This document shows, piece after piece, positions 28,438 through 36,530 of a DNA stretch of 64,000 bases. This stretch comes from Gemmatales bacterium (lineage in GTDB: Bacteria; Planctomycetota; Planctomycetia; Gemmatales; HRBIN36): positions 1 through 64,000 of the forward strand of contig JANXCQ010000012.1 in assembly GCA_025060195.1 (NCBI GenBank). Reading direction: 5' to 3'. The notes under the pieces are model-generated. The model was not told where the DNA came from and made no database searches. It saw only the letters and a program-made list of their open reading frames with translations. The translations under genes and the position numbers were made by a program. How positions within the stretch are numbered: the stretch's first letter is position 1; the number at the start of each line of letters is the position of its first letter.

Positions 28438-29900
28438 CCGGTCAGCGGATACATAGGACGGATACGGCGATACGGAAGCCGCTCGACATTGGCGGGCGTC
28501 AGACCTGGCGTGTCCACGCCAATAACCGTACCGGCTATGGGTAAGTATGCCGCTTTCCACGCGATAGCGCCTTTGACCACGATGATCCGCAGCCGCTGCG
28601 GCTCCAAACCCAAGCACGTGAGTTGACCAAGACTGAACGGCGGATGCCTCAACGAGGTCAGGATGAGCCAGTTCCGTTGGGGGAGTTCCAGGAGAGCGGT
28701 CAGGCCCATGTGATGAAGCCGCAGGCCGCCATGGCGAGGCTCTCGTTCTTCATAAGTCCCAGGATGCAGCAAGCACACGCGTCCAGTGATTTCGACCGGT
28801 GGGCCATGCCACGCATCAGTTTTGCCACCAACGGCCAAGGTGATCGTGGCACCGACCCCTGCCTCGGAACAGGCCCGTACTGCTTCGGGATCGTACAAAC
28901 ACACCACACTATCGCTAGCACCTTGCCGTAACAGTTCCGCAAGTAAGACGGTACCGTCGGCCGCGGAGCCGCCGCCTACATTGTCGCCGAAGTCCACTAA
29001 AATCACAGGCGTCTTCTCACTGGCCAGCGCCCGATGCACCGCTTCGGCCGGGAGAGGAAGTTCCACGTGCATCGCGGCGCGCTCTTGCCACAAGCGCTCC
29101 GCCAACTGAGCGACAATCTTTTCCGCCAACAACTCATCGCGATCGGTCACTGCCACGAAGGTCGGCCCCATGTCAGGCACATCGGCGTAGGGAAAACCCA
29201 GCAGGAAACTCACGGCCAACACAGAAGGTTGCCGTTCGTATTCAACCAGCGCCTCATAGAAAGCACGCAAGGGCCGCTCCGAGGTGTCTTGGCAAGGCAG
29301 GGAAATGATCACGGGCGGTTTCGACACAGCCAAGGTCGGTCGCACCTGCCCACGCAGTTGCTGAAGGAGTAACCGTGCGGCCCGCTGACCGCAGCGCCGT
29401 TGATCCACATGCGGATTAGTGCGGTAGGCTACCACGAGCTTACACCAGTCCGCCAGCGTCGCAGGCAAGTTGCCGTGCAAGTCAAACGTGACTGCCAGTG
29501 GAAACTCGGCGCCCACCACTCGACGAATGCGGCGCAACAACTCCGCATCGGCATCAGGCCAACGCGGGGTCACCAGGGCCCCGTGCAACGCGAGCAAGAG
29601 TCCATCGTAGGTTCCCCGGCCCAGGCGCGTTGTGAGATAATCGGCCACTTCGTCGAACACGGCGTCGTCCACCGGGCCACCAGGCGTCGCCCAGCCCAAC
29701 AAGAGCGGTTCCCCCTGCAACCCTTCCTCATCCAACACGTCGAAAAAGCCTGCTACTTCATGATGCGCCTGGCGCCAGGTGCGGAGCCAGCCATCTCCAA
29801 AAACCAAGGTCTGTTGCTCAAAATCCCGGCGCGTCGTTCTACGCGGATTGAACGTGTTCGATTCGTGCAGGAACCCCGCCACCGCTACGCGTTTCGTCAT
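28431..29900 (-). CDS. M81 family metallopeptidase (MlrC-like)
   Basis: 489 residues from the ATG at 29900 (MTKRVAVAGFLHESNTFNPR). The frame opens six codons upstream without a good site. The N-terminal GFLHESNTF, FDLHGNLPATLADW, YRTNPHVDQRRCG and central VDFGDNVGGGSAADG are hallmarks of the M81/MlrC family. The conserved Asp and His residues are proposed zinc ligands. MlrC takes part in microcystin breakdown, but planctomycete members have unknown peptide or amide substrates. No signal peptide is visible, so it is probably cytoplasmic. Confidence 0.88.
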   Translation of the reverse strand: MTKRVAVAGFLHESNTFNPRRTTRRDFEQQTLVFGDGWLRTWRQAHHEVAGFFDVLDEEGLQGEPLLLGWATPGGPVDDAVFDEVADYLTTRLGRGTYDGLLLALHGALVTPRWPDADAELLRRIRRVVGAEFPLAVTFDLHGNLPATLADWCKLVVAYRTNPHVDQRRCGQRAARLLLQQLRGQVRPTLAVSKPPVIISLPCQDTSERPLRAFYEALVEYERQPSVLAVSFLLGFPYADVPDMGPTFVAVTDRDELLAEKIVAQLAERLWQERAAMHVELPLPAEAVHRALASEKTPVILVDFGDNVGGGSAADGTVLLAELLRQGASDSVVCLYDPEAVRACSEAGVGATITLAVGGKTDAWHGPPVEITGRVCLLHPGTYEEREPRHGGLRLHHMGLTALLELPQRNWLILTSLRHPPFSLGQLTCLGLEPQRLRIIVVKGAIAWKAAYLPIAGTVIGVDTPGLTPANVERLPYRRIRPMYPLTGD

Positions 29901-29968
29901 TCCACATCCACCCGGCAAGACGTCGTGCTGAATTACGCCGCGACTAACGCGATTAACATAGTCGCTAT

Positions 29969-30973
29969 TTATTCCAAATCCCTTGGGCGGACGGCTACGC
30001 CGTCGTCGCGGATCATTATCGCGGCCAGCGTTTCCGGAGCGATCGTGTAACGGAGCCTGCGAACTGAGGCATCCGCGAATATGACCAGGAACCCATTCCG
30101 ACTCGCCGAACCCATCGCAAAATCGGGCACCGGATTGTCACTGTCGGGGGCAGGTTGCAAGTTGCTGTCCTCAGGATGGTAACGCACAATGGTATCGTTG
30201 CCCCAACCGTCCACGAAGCTCCAGTCATCGTTGGGCGGATTTTTGCCGATGCGATTCGTCTGCATCCGCTTGGTGATCAAGAGCAGCGTGTAGCTCGTGC
30301 CATCGAGAACGTTGTGCATAGAAATGGCACGGCGCTGGCCCCCCGGATACCAAGCCGAACTGCGAATGACCGTGCCCGAGGCGGTAAAGTCCTTGAACGG
30401 CGGCACGTAGTTACGCAGCATCTCATCCCGCGCGTCCTTCATCGGCCCCGTTACGCCGCCATTGCCTGCATAGTCAATCCCGCCCAGGCGCAACCCTTTT
30501 TCATTCTTTTCATTCGCGCCGGGCTTGCGCCGCAACGGACAGAAGTAAAGCGGGACAACCGTTTGACGCACGGCGTCGTCATCAGGATTGCGGAATACGT
30601 CATTCATGTCGATATATGATAATATCTGGTATGCCCAACCCCACTCCTGACCCGGCGGAGCGATAATTTGTGCCCCCTCGGGTAGCTTCCCTCCTAACGG
30701 GGGATTCCGCTCGAATTTGTTATCGCGCTGAAATGCTCGACCTTGTTCCGCATTCCCACCGCCCGTGGGAAACAGACCGTAGTCATGATAAAAGTCGTGG
30801 AAGGCAACCGCCAAGTGGCGCAGTTGATTGGCAGAGCTGATTTCCTCCCGAGTGAGGCGTACTTTCTGCAGCCCATACAGGCCCGCCGGTGCTAAGACCC
30901 AAAACAGCGATACCAAAACCAACACGTCGCATCGGGAAACACCTCGTCGGCTCGGATTACGCCCGTACACCAT
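29969..30973 (-). CDS. DUF1559 protein with degenerate prepilin-type N-terminus
   Basis: About 334 residues from the ATG at 30973, with GGAGGG six bases upstream. The family normally starts with a type IV prepilin signal (RRGFTLIELLVVIAIIAIL and AVQKVREAA). Here the equivalent reads RRGVSRCDVLVLVSLFWVLA and GLQKVRLTREE. The membrane helix is kept, but Phe+1 is changed and Glu+5 is replaced by Asp. The C-terminal body has the family landmarks GLFPTGGG, WAYQILSYIDMNDVF and, near the end, FAMGSASRNGFLVIFADASV. Whether prepilin peptidase still processes it is doubtful. It is probably membrane-anchored. Family function is unknown. Confidence 0.85.
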   Translation of the reverse strand: MVYGRNPSRRGVSRCDVLVLVSLFWVLAPAGLYGLQKVRLTREEISSANQLRHLAVAFHDFYHDYGLFPTGGGNAEQGRAFQRDNKFERNPPLGGKLPEGAQIIAPPGQEWGWAYQILSYIDMNDVFRNPDDDAVRQTVVPLYFCPLRRKPGANEKNEKGLRLGGIDYAGNGGVTGPMKDARDEMLRNYVPPFKDFTASGTVIRSSAWYPGGQRRAISMHNVLDGTSYTLLLITKRMQTNRIGKNPPNDDWSFVDGWGNDTIVRYHPEDSNLQPAPDSDNPVPDFAMGSASRNGFLVIFADASVRRLRYTIAPETLAAIMIRDDGVAVRPRDLE

Positions 30974-31209
30974 GTTCGACCCTCCGCTCACAATACGGGT
31001 GCCAAGAGTTACTAGTGAGCTGCCTTCCCATCATGCTAGGAACGACCAGTACTGCTTCAAGGGATTTGCTTTAGCCTGTGGGCGCCCGACTGATCTCTGC
31101 GACAGGCAAAATGGTGCGCAGGGACGATTCAAGATTAGAACAGCCGTCAAGTGGAGCACGGTTCCGCCACTCCCGAACCAGCATGCAGGCAGAAAAGCCG
31201 ATAAGCTGG

Positions 31210-32976
31210 CTATGAAGACGATCCGCTGCGGTGCGCGAGCCAGCCGTGGAGCAGGAGCACCGCCAGCGCCGCGAGTAGGAAGACCCAAGTGAGATCGCGA
31301 TAATCCTGACGCAAAATCTCCTCGTTGTGCCACTGGCCCCAGCGACCTGAAGCGCGGGAGCGCAAGTCGGATTCCGCGCGATTGCTCATATTGACGGCCA
31401 CAAGCCAGGTTTGCTCGCCCACGAGAATCTCATGTACTCCCAGTTGCCGCAGGGGAACAAACGCCTGACGATTCCGCACGACAAACCTTTCTTCCCGACC
31501 ATCAGGAAAGCGACAGCGCACGAACGATTCGCCGCTGGAGGTATCCGTGTGCCTTCCGCTACGCATGCGGAGCACATCTCCCAAGCGTGCGTGAACTGTA
31601 GCGGGGCCTGGAAATTCACTGCGGCGCCAATGCACCAGGTTCGCCCAGAAGATGGGCCAATCCGGACTACGGGGCCAGGTGGTCAGTTCAGGGATCAGGC
31701 GTAACCGCAAGTGCCGACGTTCCCAACCGTGCACCGTTTCAGTGACCAGCGGGATGTCGGCCACGGTGATGATGGGGATTCCTTCTAAGCGGTCGCGGCG
31801 AGAGCCCCAGATCACGTCGAGCAAACTTAGGCCTTCGCAGAGAGGATGTTGCTGGTCGAGCAGGAAAGGCCCGGTGAACGCTTCGCCCTCTTTCTCAAGT
31901 ACCAATTGCACGAGCCAGGTCGTCTCTGTGGGTCGTCGCGCGGGATTGTCGGTGATGAGCACATGGGGCTCGGAACGGTCGAAGACGGTCTGGCCGGCGG
32001 CTTGCAACGCTTTTTCCAATGCGCTACGAAGCCGTGCTTGGCTCACTTCCACATGCACCCGCACGGTCGGTTTGGTATGGTGAACCAGCCAGACGCGGTT
32101 ATCCCATTCCAGGGCATCTTGCGGCAGCGATGCTTCGATGACCGATGCCTGCGCCGGCACGGTGTAGTGTAACGTTTGGCTTTCGCCGGGCAACAGCGTC
32201 AGCGGGGTGCTTTGCAACACGTTGTCGGCCCAGCGTAGCGACAGAGTGGTAGATTGCGTCTCCGTAGAAAAGTTGGCCACCTCCAGAACCATGCGGTCGC
32301 GCTCGGGTGTGGCAGTTCGTACCGCATGGGTGATGGCGAGATTGGTTTGGGCCGAACCAAACGCCCACCATTGAAAAGAGGCTTGCGCGTCGGCGACTTC
32401 AGGCGGGGCATCGGTCAGCACCAGCAACAGCGCTTCCCTGCCGCCCCATTCGCGCGCCGTGGCCAAGGCCCGATCCAAAGCAGCGGTCGGCTCAAGACAT
32501 TGCCAATGGCGCAGCAGGCTTTCGACCTCGCGGACATCCTGGACGGCATGGCCCAGCCATTGGGGCGTCGGCCCGGCTAGGAGCAGACGCACCGCAGCGA
32601 AGCGATGCTGCCGTAACAGCTCGCGCAGAGCTTGCTCCGCTTGTTGCCGCGCCGACGGTTGACCTGCTTGCATGGACAAGGAATCGTCCAGAATGACAAT
32701 CAAAGGCCGGCTGCGATCGGGCATCAGCACATGTAATCCCAGCGCCGCTCCGACCAGCAGCAGGATTACCAGCAATTCCAAAAAGAATAACAACGGCAAA
32801 TGCAATCTTTCCCAGCGAATGCCTGCTTCGCGCAGCTCAGGTACGTCCCGCCAGAACAGAAGCGTGGACACGGGCACAGGACGGTAGCGGAAGCGCAGCC
32901 AGTAAATGGCTACCAGCACGGGAACTGCCACCAGCCCCAAAAGTGCCCACGGTGCTGTCCAGACCAGCCAAGGCAT
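31210..32976 (-). CDS. BatA-like membrane protein with vWA domain
   Basis: 588 residues. The N-terminus WTAPWALLGLVAVPVLVAIY and LRFRYRPVPVSTLLFW is the BatA N-terminal membrane motif. A second membrane helix lies near 60-85 (LFFLELLVILLLVGAALGLH). The vWA domain follows with a metal-site motif DDSLSM. A third membrane segment near the C-terminus (LTWVFLLAALAVLLLHGWLA) anchors the tail. It is the last gene of the seven-gene minus-strand operon, 19 bp after the DUF58 gene. Related Bat proteins act in membrane stress or aerotolerance with MoxR ATPases; that role is inferred from context only. Confidence 0.85.
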   Translation of the reverse strand: MPWLVWTAPWALLGLVAVPVLVAIYWLRFRYRPVPVSTLLFWRDVPELREAGIRWERLHLPLLFFLELLVILLLVGAALGLHVLMPDRSRPLIVILDDSLSMQAGQPSARQQAEQALRELLRQHRFAAVRLLLAGPTPQWLGHAVQDVREVESLLRHWQCLEPTAALDRALATAREWGGREALLLVLTDAPPEVADAQASFQWWAFGSAQTNLAITHAVRTATPERDRMVLEVANFSTETQSTTLSLRWADNVLQSTPLTLLPGESQTLHYTVPAQASVIEASLPQDALEWDNRVWLVHHTKPTVRVHVEVSQARLRSALEKALQAAGQTVFDRSEPHVLITDNPARRPTETTWLVQLVLEKEGEAFTGPFLLDQQHPLCEGLSLLDVIWGSRRDRLEGIPIITVADIPLVTETVHGWERRHLRLRLIPELTTWPRSPDWPIFWANLVHWRRSEFPGPATVHARLGDVLRMRSGRHTDTSSGESFVRCRFPDGREERFVVRNRQAFVPLRQLGVHEILVGEQTWLVAVNMSNRAESDLRSRASGRWGQWHNEEILRQDYRDLTWVFLLAALAVLLLHGWLAHRSGSSS

Positions 32977-32995
32977 ATACGCTCCCAGGAATCGT

Positions 32996-33874
32996 TTAGT
33001 CGTAGCTGGGTTGAAGTACTTCGCTATGCAACAAGGGCCAGGGAGTCCAATCGCGGATAAATTCCTCCGCGACTACTTGGACGAAGGAAGCCCCGACCTG
33101 TCGGCAGGCCCGTTGCCATTGTTCCTGATGCTGTGTCCAAGCGTCGCGATAGCGCCGCAGCATGGCCTCGTTGACCAGGACCTCCCGCACTCGGCCAGTT
33201 TCGACATCCACCAGACGCACTTGCCCCCGCAGGCTCGGCGCGACGTCGGCGCGAGCCACGACTTGCACAATCACTACCCAGGCGGCCTGCCAACTGAGCT
33301 GTGCCAGGACTGCGACTGGGTCCTCAGGCCAGAACAAGTCGCTCAGGAGCACGCGAACCGAACGGGGACGCCAAGGCGGCGCCTCATGCAGCAGCACCTG
33401 AGCGCCGGAAACGCGGCCGGTAAAGCCCTCGAAAACCCATTCGCTGGGACTGGCCGATAAGCTTCCCAGCGGCTGGCAGGTTTCACGGAGTATCCAGGCG
33501 CGACAAGCAAAACCGCTCGCCAGTGCGGCAGCGGCCAATAACGAGGCCAAGCCGAGCGCCGCTGGCCCTTTTTCCGAACCTGCCAGATCCATCGAACGAG
33601 AGGCATCGAGTACTAACTCCAGCTGGGGATGCACCTCCTGCTCGAAGACTTTCACTAACAGCCGGTCGCTCCGGGCCGAGGCATTCCAATCGAGGTAACG
33701 GAGGTCATCGCCGGGTTGGTAATCCCGATGCTCGCGGAACTCTAACGAACTGCCCGGGGCACTCGTCAAGTAGCGGTCCGATTGCCCCGCGGGAGAACGC
33801 CGCAACAACCGCCAACGGTAACGGCAGCCTTCCTGTTCACCCCGTTGAACAATCGCAGACCATGCGACGCGCAT
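32996..33874 (-). CDS. DUF58 domain protein
   Basis: 292 residues with the DUF58 core: LEFREHRDYQPGDDLRYLDW, then SARSDRLLVKVFEQEVHPQL and ELVLDASRSMD (a vWA-like metal site). DUF58 proteins are almost always encoded beside MoxR ATPases and are thought to be their partners. There is no membrane segment at the N-terminus, so it is probably cytoplasmic. It lies 25 bp after the ABC permease gene and 19 bp before the BatA-like gene. Confidence 0.88.
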   Translation of the reverse strand: MRVAWSAIVQRGEQEGCRYRWRLLRRSPAGQSDRYLTSAPGSSLEFREHRDYQPGDDLRYLDWNASARSDRLLVKVFEQEVHPQLELVLDASRSMDLAGSEKGPAALGLASLLAAAALASGFACRAWILRETCQPLGSLSASPSEWVFEGFTGRVSGAQVLLHEAPPWRPRSVRVLLSDLFWPEDPVAVLAQLSWQAAWVVIVQVVARADVAPSLRGQVRLVDVETGRVREVLVNEAMLRRYRDAWTQHQEQWQRACRQVGASFVQVVAEEFIRDWTPWPLLHSEVLQPSYD

Positions 33875-33899
33875 CGCCCGAACCCTTACTCACCAATTA

Positions 33900-35594
33900 T
33901 TATTGCTTACCCTCCGCTTGCACCATTGCTAGAGATTCGCCGCGCTCTTCCGTCAACATCGCGCTCTTCGGTGGCGGAGGTCGGAACAATCTGACTTGTT
34001 TGAGCCACCAGATCAGCGTCGGAACCGCAAGCAGGGGCAAGGCGACGAGTAGTATGACAAATGACACCGCACTCACCATATCCCGATTCGTGGACAACAG
34101 CTCTACGCCGACGAGCGATTCCAACATGGGCACTGGCGCCAAGGTGAAAAGAAGGGCAATCAGCTCATCGCGCACTTCCAATAGAGAGCCGACGATAGCA
34201 AACAAGACTTGTACAAAGCTCACCAGACCGAGTAGCACTAACAACAGCACCCAGCCAGGGAGTGTCTTGCTTCGTTGTTGCTCCAAGTAACGCCGCAGAT
34301 GAAACGCCATCAAACTGTAGGTAATTAGATAAAGATCGGCCAATACCTCGGTTTTCAAGCCTAGTTCAGAGGGTCTGAGCGAGCTCCGGTTCGGATGACC
34401 TCCTACCGAATGCAACAAAGCATGAGAGAAAACATCTCCCACGAAAGTGAATGTCCCAAAGGCCAGCCAGCGCAGAGCCGTGAGTAACAAAGCGAATACC
34501 AAACCGTTGGCAGCCCCAGTATAGAAGGGAAACACCAGGATGCGAAGCCAGCGCGGACGAGGCACTTGGTTCAAGATGCGTGGCCCCCATTGCAGCCGTT
34601 CGCTGACCGCCATCGCCCAGGCTAACCAACTGATCAAGGTTAGAGTCTTAGGGAGACCCAGTACGCAGAATTCCAGGAAGTACAGGAAATTACTCAGCCC
34701 CACCACATTGGACATGTCAATTACTAGCCAACCAATCGTGACCAATAAGACCCAGAAAGTCACAGGTCCGAACGCCAGCATCAGCTTGAAAAATAACAAA
34801 CGATTACTGGGCGGTGGGCTGAGTAAGGCGTGAGTAGCCGTGAACGTAAACAAGGTCACGAACAGAGCGCTTAGCACTATCATGACTGGGGTTACCCAAT
34901 CCTCGTCGGGTCGCCACAAAGAGTCGAACATGGAAACCGAATAGATAGCCATGCCCATGACGCTGATGAACAAACCAAGAAGCAGCAAGATACCAAAGAT
35001 CGCCGCTAATGGGCGCGGTACGGGTAGCGCCGCTACGAATAGCGCTACTTGCACCGCCGCCACCATCAGCACCAAATCCAGCCCCAACAAGATGGCCGCC
35101 TTGATCAAATCCAGTCCACGCAGGAAATACGCCATGGTCATCACCGGGGCCGAAACACTGAAAAACAAAAGCCCCAGCACTAAAGCGGCCAATAGCTTGC
35201 CTAAGACAATCCAAACTGGCCTGAGCGGTGTAATGAACATCAAATCCAGATTGACGTCGGAACGCTCTAAGAAAAGACGTACCCCTGCGTAAATCGGTAA
35301 CAGACCCATGATAACTACGACCAGTTGAATCTGAACGGCTAGGAACACCTGATTGCCCATGGGTCGCTCAGAGAGAAGGTCACCGGCCGAGGACATGAGC
35401 ATCATGCCGACCACCAATAACTGCACCACCAGATAGAGCACGAATAAGGCCAGTGCAGTCCAGCCGCGCACCGCTTGACGCAGTTCCTTGACGACGATGG
35501 GATTGGGCCAATCGGCTAACCGTTCGCCCCAGCGAAAGATCCAACGAGGGAGCCAACCTCTTTGCCCAGGTGCGACTCTTTCTGCCGTGCTCAT
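33900..35594 (-). CDS. ABC-2-type transporter permease
   Basis: About 564 residues from the ATG at 35594, preceded by GGGGGAGG. About ten hydrophobic helices are visible, starting with LALFVLYLVVQLLVVGMMLM after the amphipathic PIVVKELRQAVRGW. A loop carries FLERSDVNLDLMFITPLRPV, typical of ABC-2 permeases. The start overlaps the stop of the ATPase gene by 4 bp (ATGA), so translation is coupled and the two proteins almost certainly form one exporter. The substrate is unknown. The permease is longer than simple ABC-2 subunits (about 250-400 residues). Confidence 0.83.
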   Translation of the reverse strand: MSTAERVAPGQRGWLPRWIFRWGERLADWPNPIVVKELRQAVRGWTALALFVLYLVVQLLVVGMMLMSSAGDLLSERPMGNQVFLAVQIQLVVVIMGLLPIYAGVRLFLERSDVNLDLMFITPLRPVWIVLGKLLAALVLGLLFFSVSAPVMTMAYFLRGLDLIKAAILLGLDLVLMVAAVQVALFVAALPVPRPLAAIFGILLLLGLFISVMGMAIYSVSMFDSLWRPDEDWVTPVMIVLSALFVTLFTFTATHALLSPPPSNRLLFFKLMLAFGPVTFWVLLVTIGWLVIDMSNVVGLSNFLYFLEFCVLGLPKTLTLISWLAWAMAVSERLQWGPRILNQVPRPRWLRILVFPFYTGAANGLVFALLLTALRWLAFGTFTFVGDVFSHALLHSVGGHPNRSSLRPSELGLKTEVLADLYLITYSLMAFHLRRYLEQQRSKTLPGWVLLLVLLGLVSFVQVLFAIVGSLLEVRDELIALLFTLAPVPMLESLVGVELLSTNRDMVSAVSFVILLVALPLLAVPTLIWWLKQVRLFRPPPPKSAMLTEERGESLAMVQAEGKQ

Positions 35595-36520
35595 GCAACC
35601 TCCCCCTTGGTAACCGCTAAAAAGACTTGCTCCAGGGCCGCCGATTCCACATGAAATTCCACCACTCCCAACCCCAGACGTATCAACTCGGCCAATAAGG
35701 ACGCACACTCCGCATCGCCGCCTTGGATTTTAACGCGCAGAGTTTGATCCGCCCGCGTTACTGCCTCTACATGGGGTAAACACATCACTTTTTCCACGGC
35801 GCCGTCTAGGTTGTCCAAGAGGCGAATCCGCACGATCCGCTGCGTCAGGCTTCCGCGTAACACTTCTTGCAGGTGGCCTGCACGCACCAACTTGCCCCGT
35901 TCCAGGATTACCACCCCCGTAATCATTTGTTCCAACTCGCTGAGAATGTGCGAACTCACCAGGATGGCCTTGCCGCGGTCGCACAAGGTCCGCAATAGCT
36001 CTCGCAGCTCAATGCGGGCGCGGGGATCGAGTCCAGCCGCGGGCTCGTCTAACACCAGCACAGGGGGATCATGCAACAAGGCGCGGGCCACGCTCACACG
36101 CTGTTTCATACCTTTAGAGAGCGCGTGAATGCTTTTCTCCCGCAGGTTCGTGAGATTGGTAAACTCTTCAATGCCTTCGACCACGCGCTTACGCAGTTGG
36201 CCCCGCAAGCCGCAAGCCCGCGCGAAAAAGTCGAGGTATTCGTGGACGGTTATGTCCCGATGACTGGGCAGGCTATCAGGAACGAAACCGATGAGACGTC
36301 GGCCTTGCTCCGGGTATTGCACCACGGAAACACCGTCAATACGAACGTCGCCCGCAGTGGGTTCGTCCAAAGTAGCAATAATGCGCATCATGGTCGTCTT
36401 ACCCGCACCATTGGGCCCAACTAGGCCGATGATTTGGTGCGTGCCAAAGGTAAACGATACGTTGTCCACGGCCTTGACGTTGCCGAAGTAGCGTCGTAAT
36501 TCGACGACTTCCAGTTGCAT
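35591..36520 (-). CDS. ABC transporter ATP-binding protein
   Basis: 309 residues from the ATG at 36520 (MQLEVVELRRYFG). The upstream extension of the frame is inside the previous gene and is rejected. Walker A is GPNGAGKTT at residues 35-43, the signature is LSKGMKQRVSVARAL, Walker B is VLVLDEPAAGLDP, and the H-loop is ILVSSHILSELEQM. It is of the ABC-2/CcmA type and ends with a roughly 90-residue C-terminal domain common in these exporters. It starts 10 bp after the large membrane protein gene. Confidence 0.93.
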   Translation of the reverse strand: MQLEVVELRRYFGNVKAVDNVSFTFGTHQIIGLVGPNGAGKTTMMRIIATLDEPTAGDVRIDGVSVVQYPEQGRRLIGFVPDSLPSHRDITVHEYLDFFARACGLRGQLRKRVVEGIEEFTNLTNLREKSIHALSKGMKQRVSVARALLHDPPVLVLDEPAAGLDPRARIELRELLRTLCDRGKAILVSSHILSELEQMITGVVILERGKLVRAGHLQEVLRGSLTQRIVRIRLLDNLDGAVEKVMCLPHVEAVTRADQTLRVKIQGGDAECASLLAELIRLGLGVVEFHVESAALEQVFLAVTKGEVA

Positions 36521-36530
36521 GGCTTCCGGC

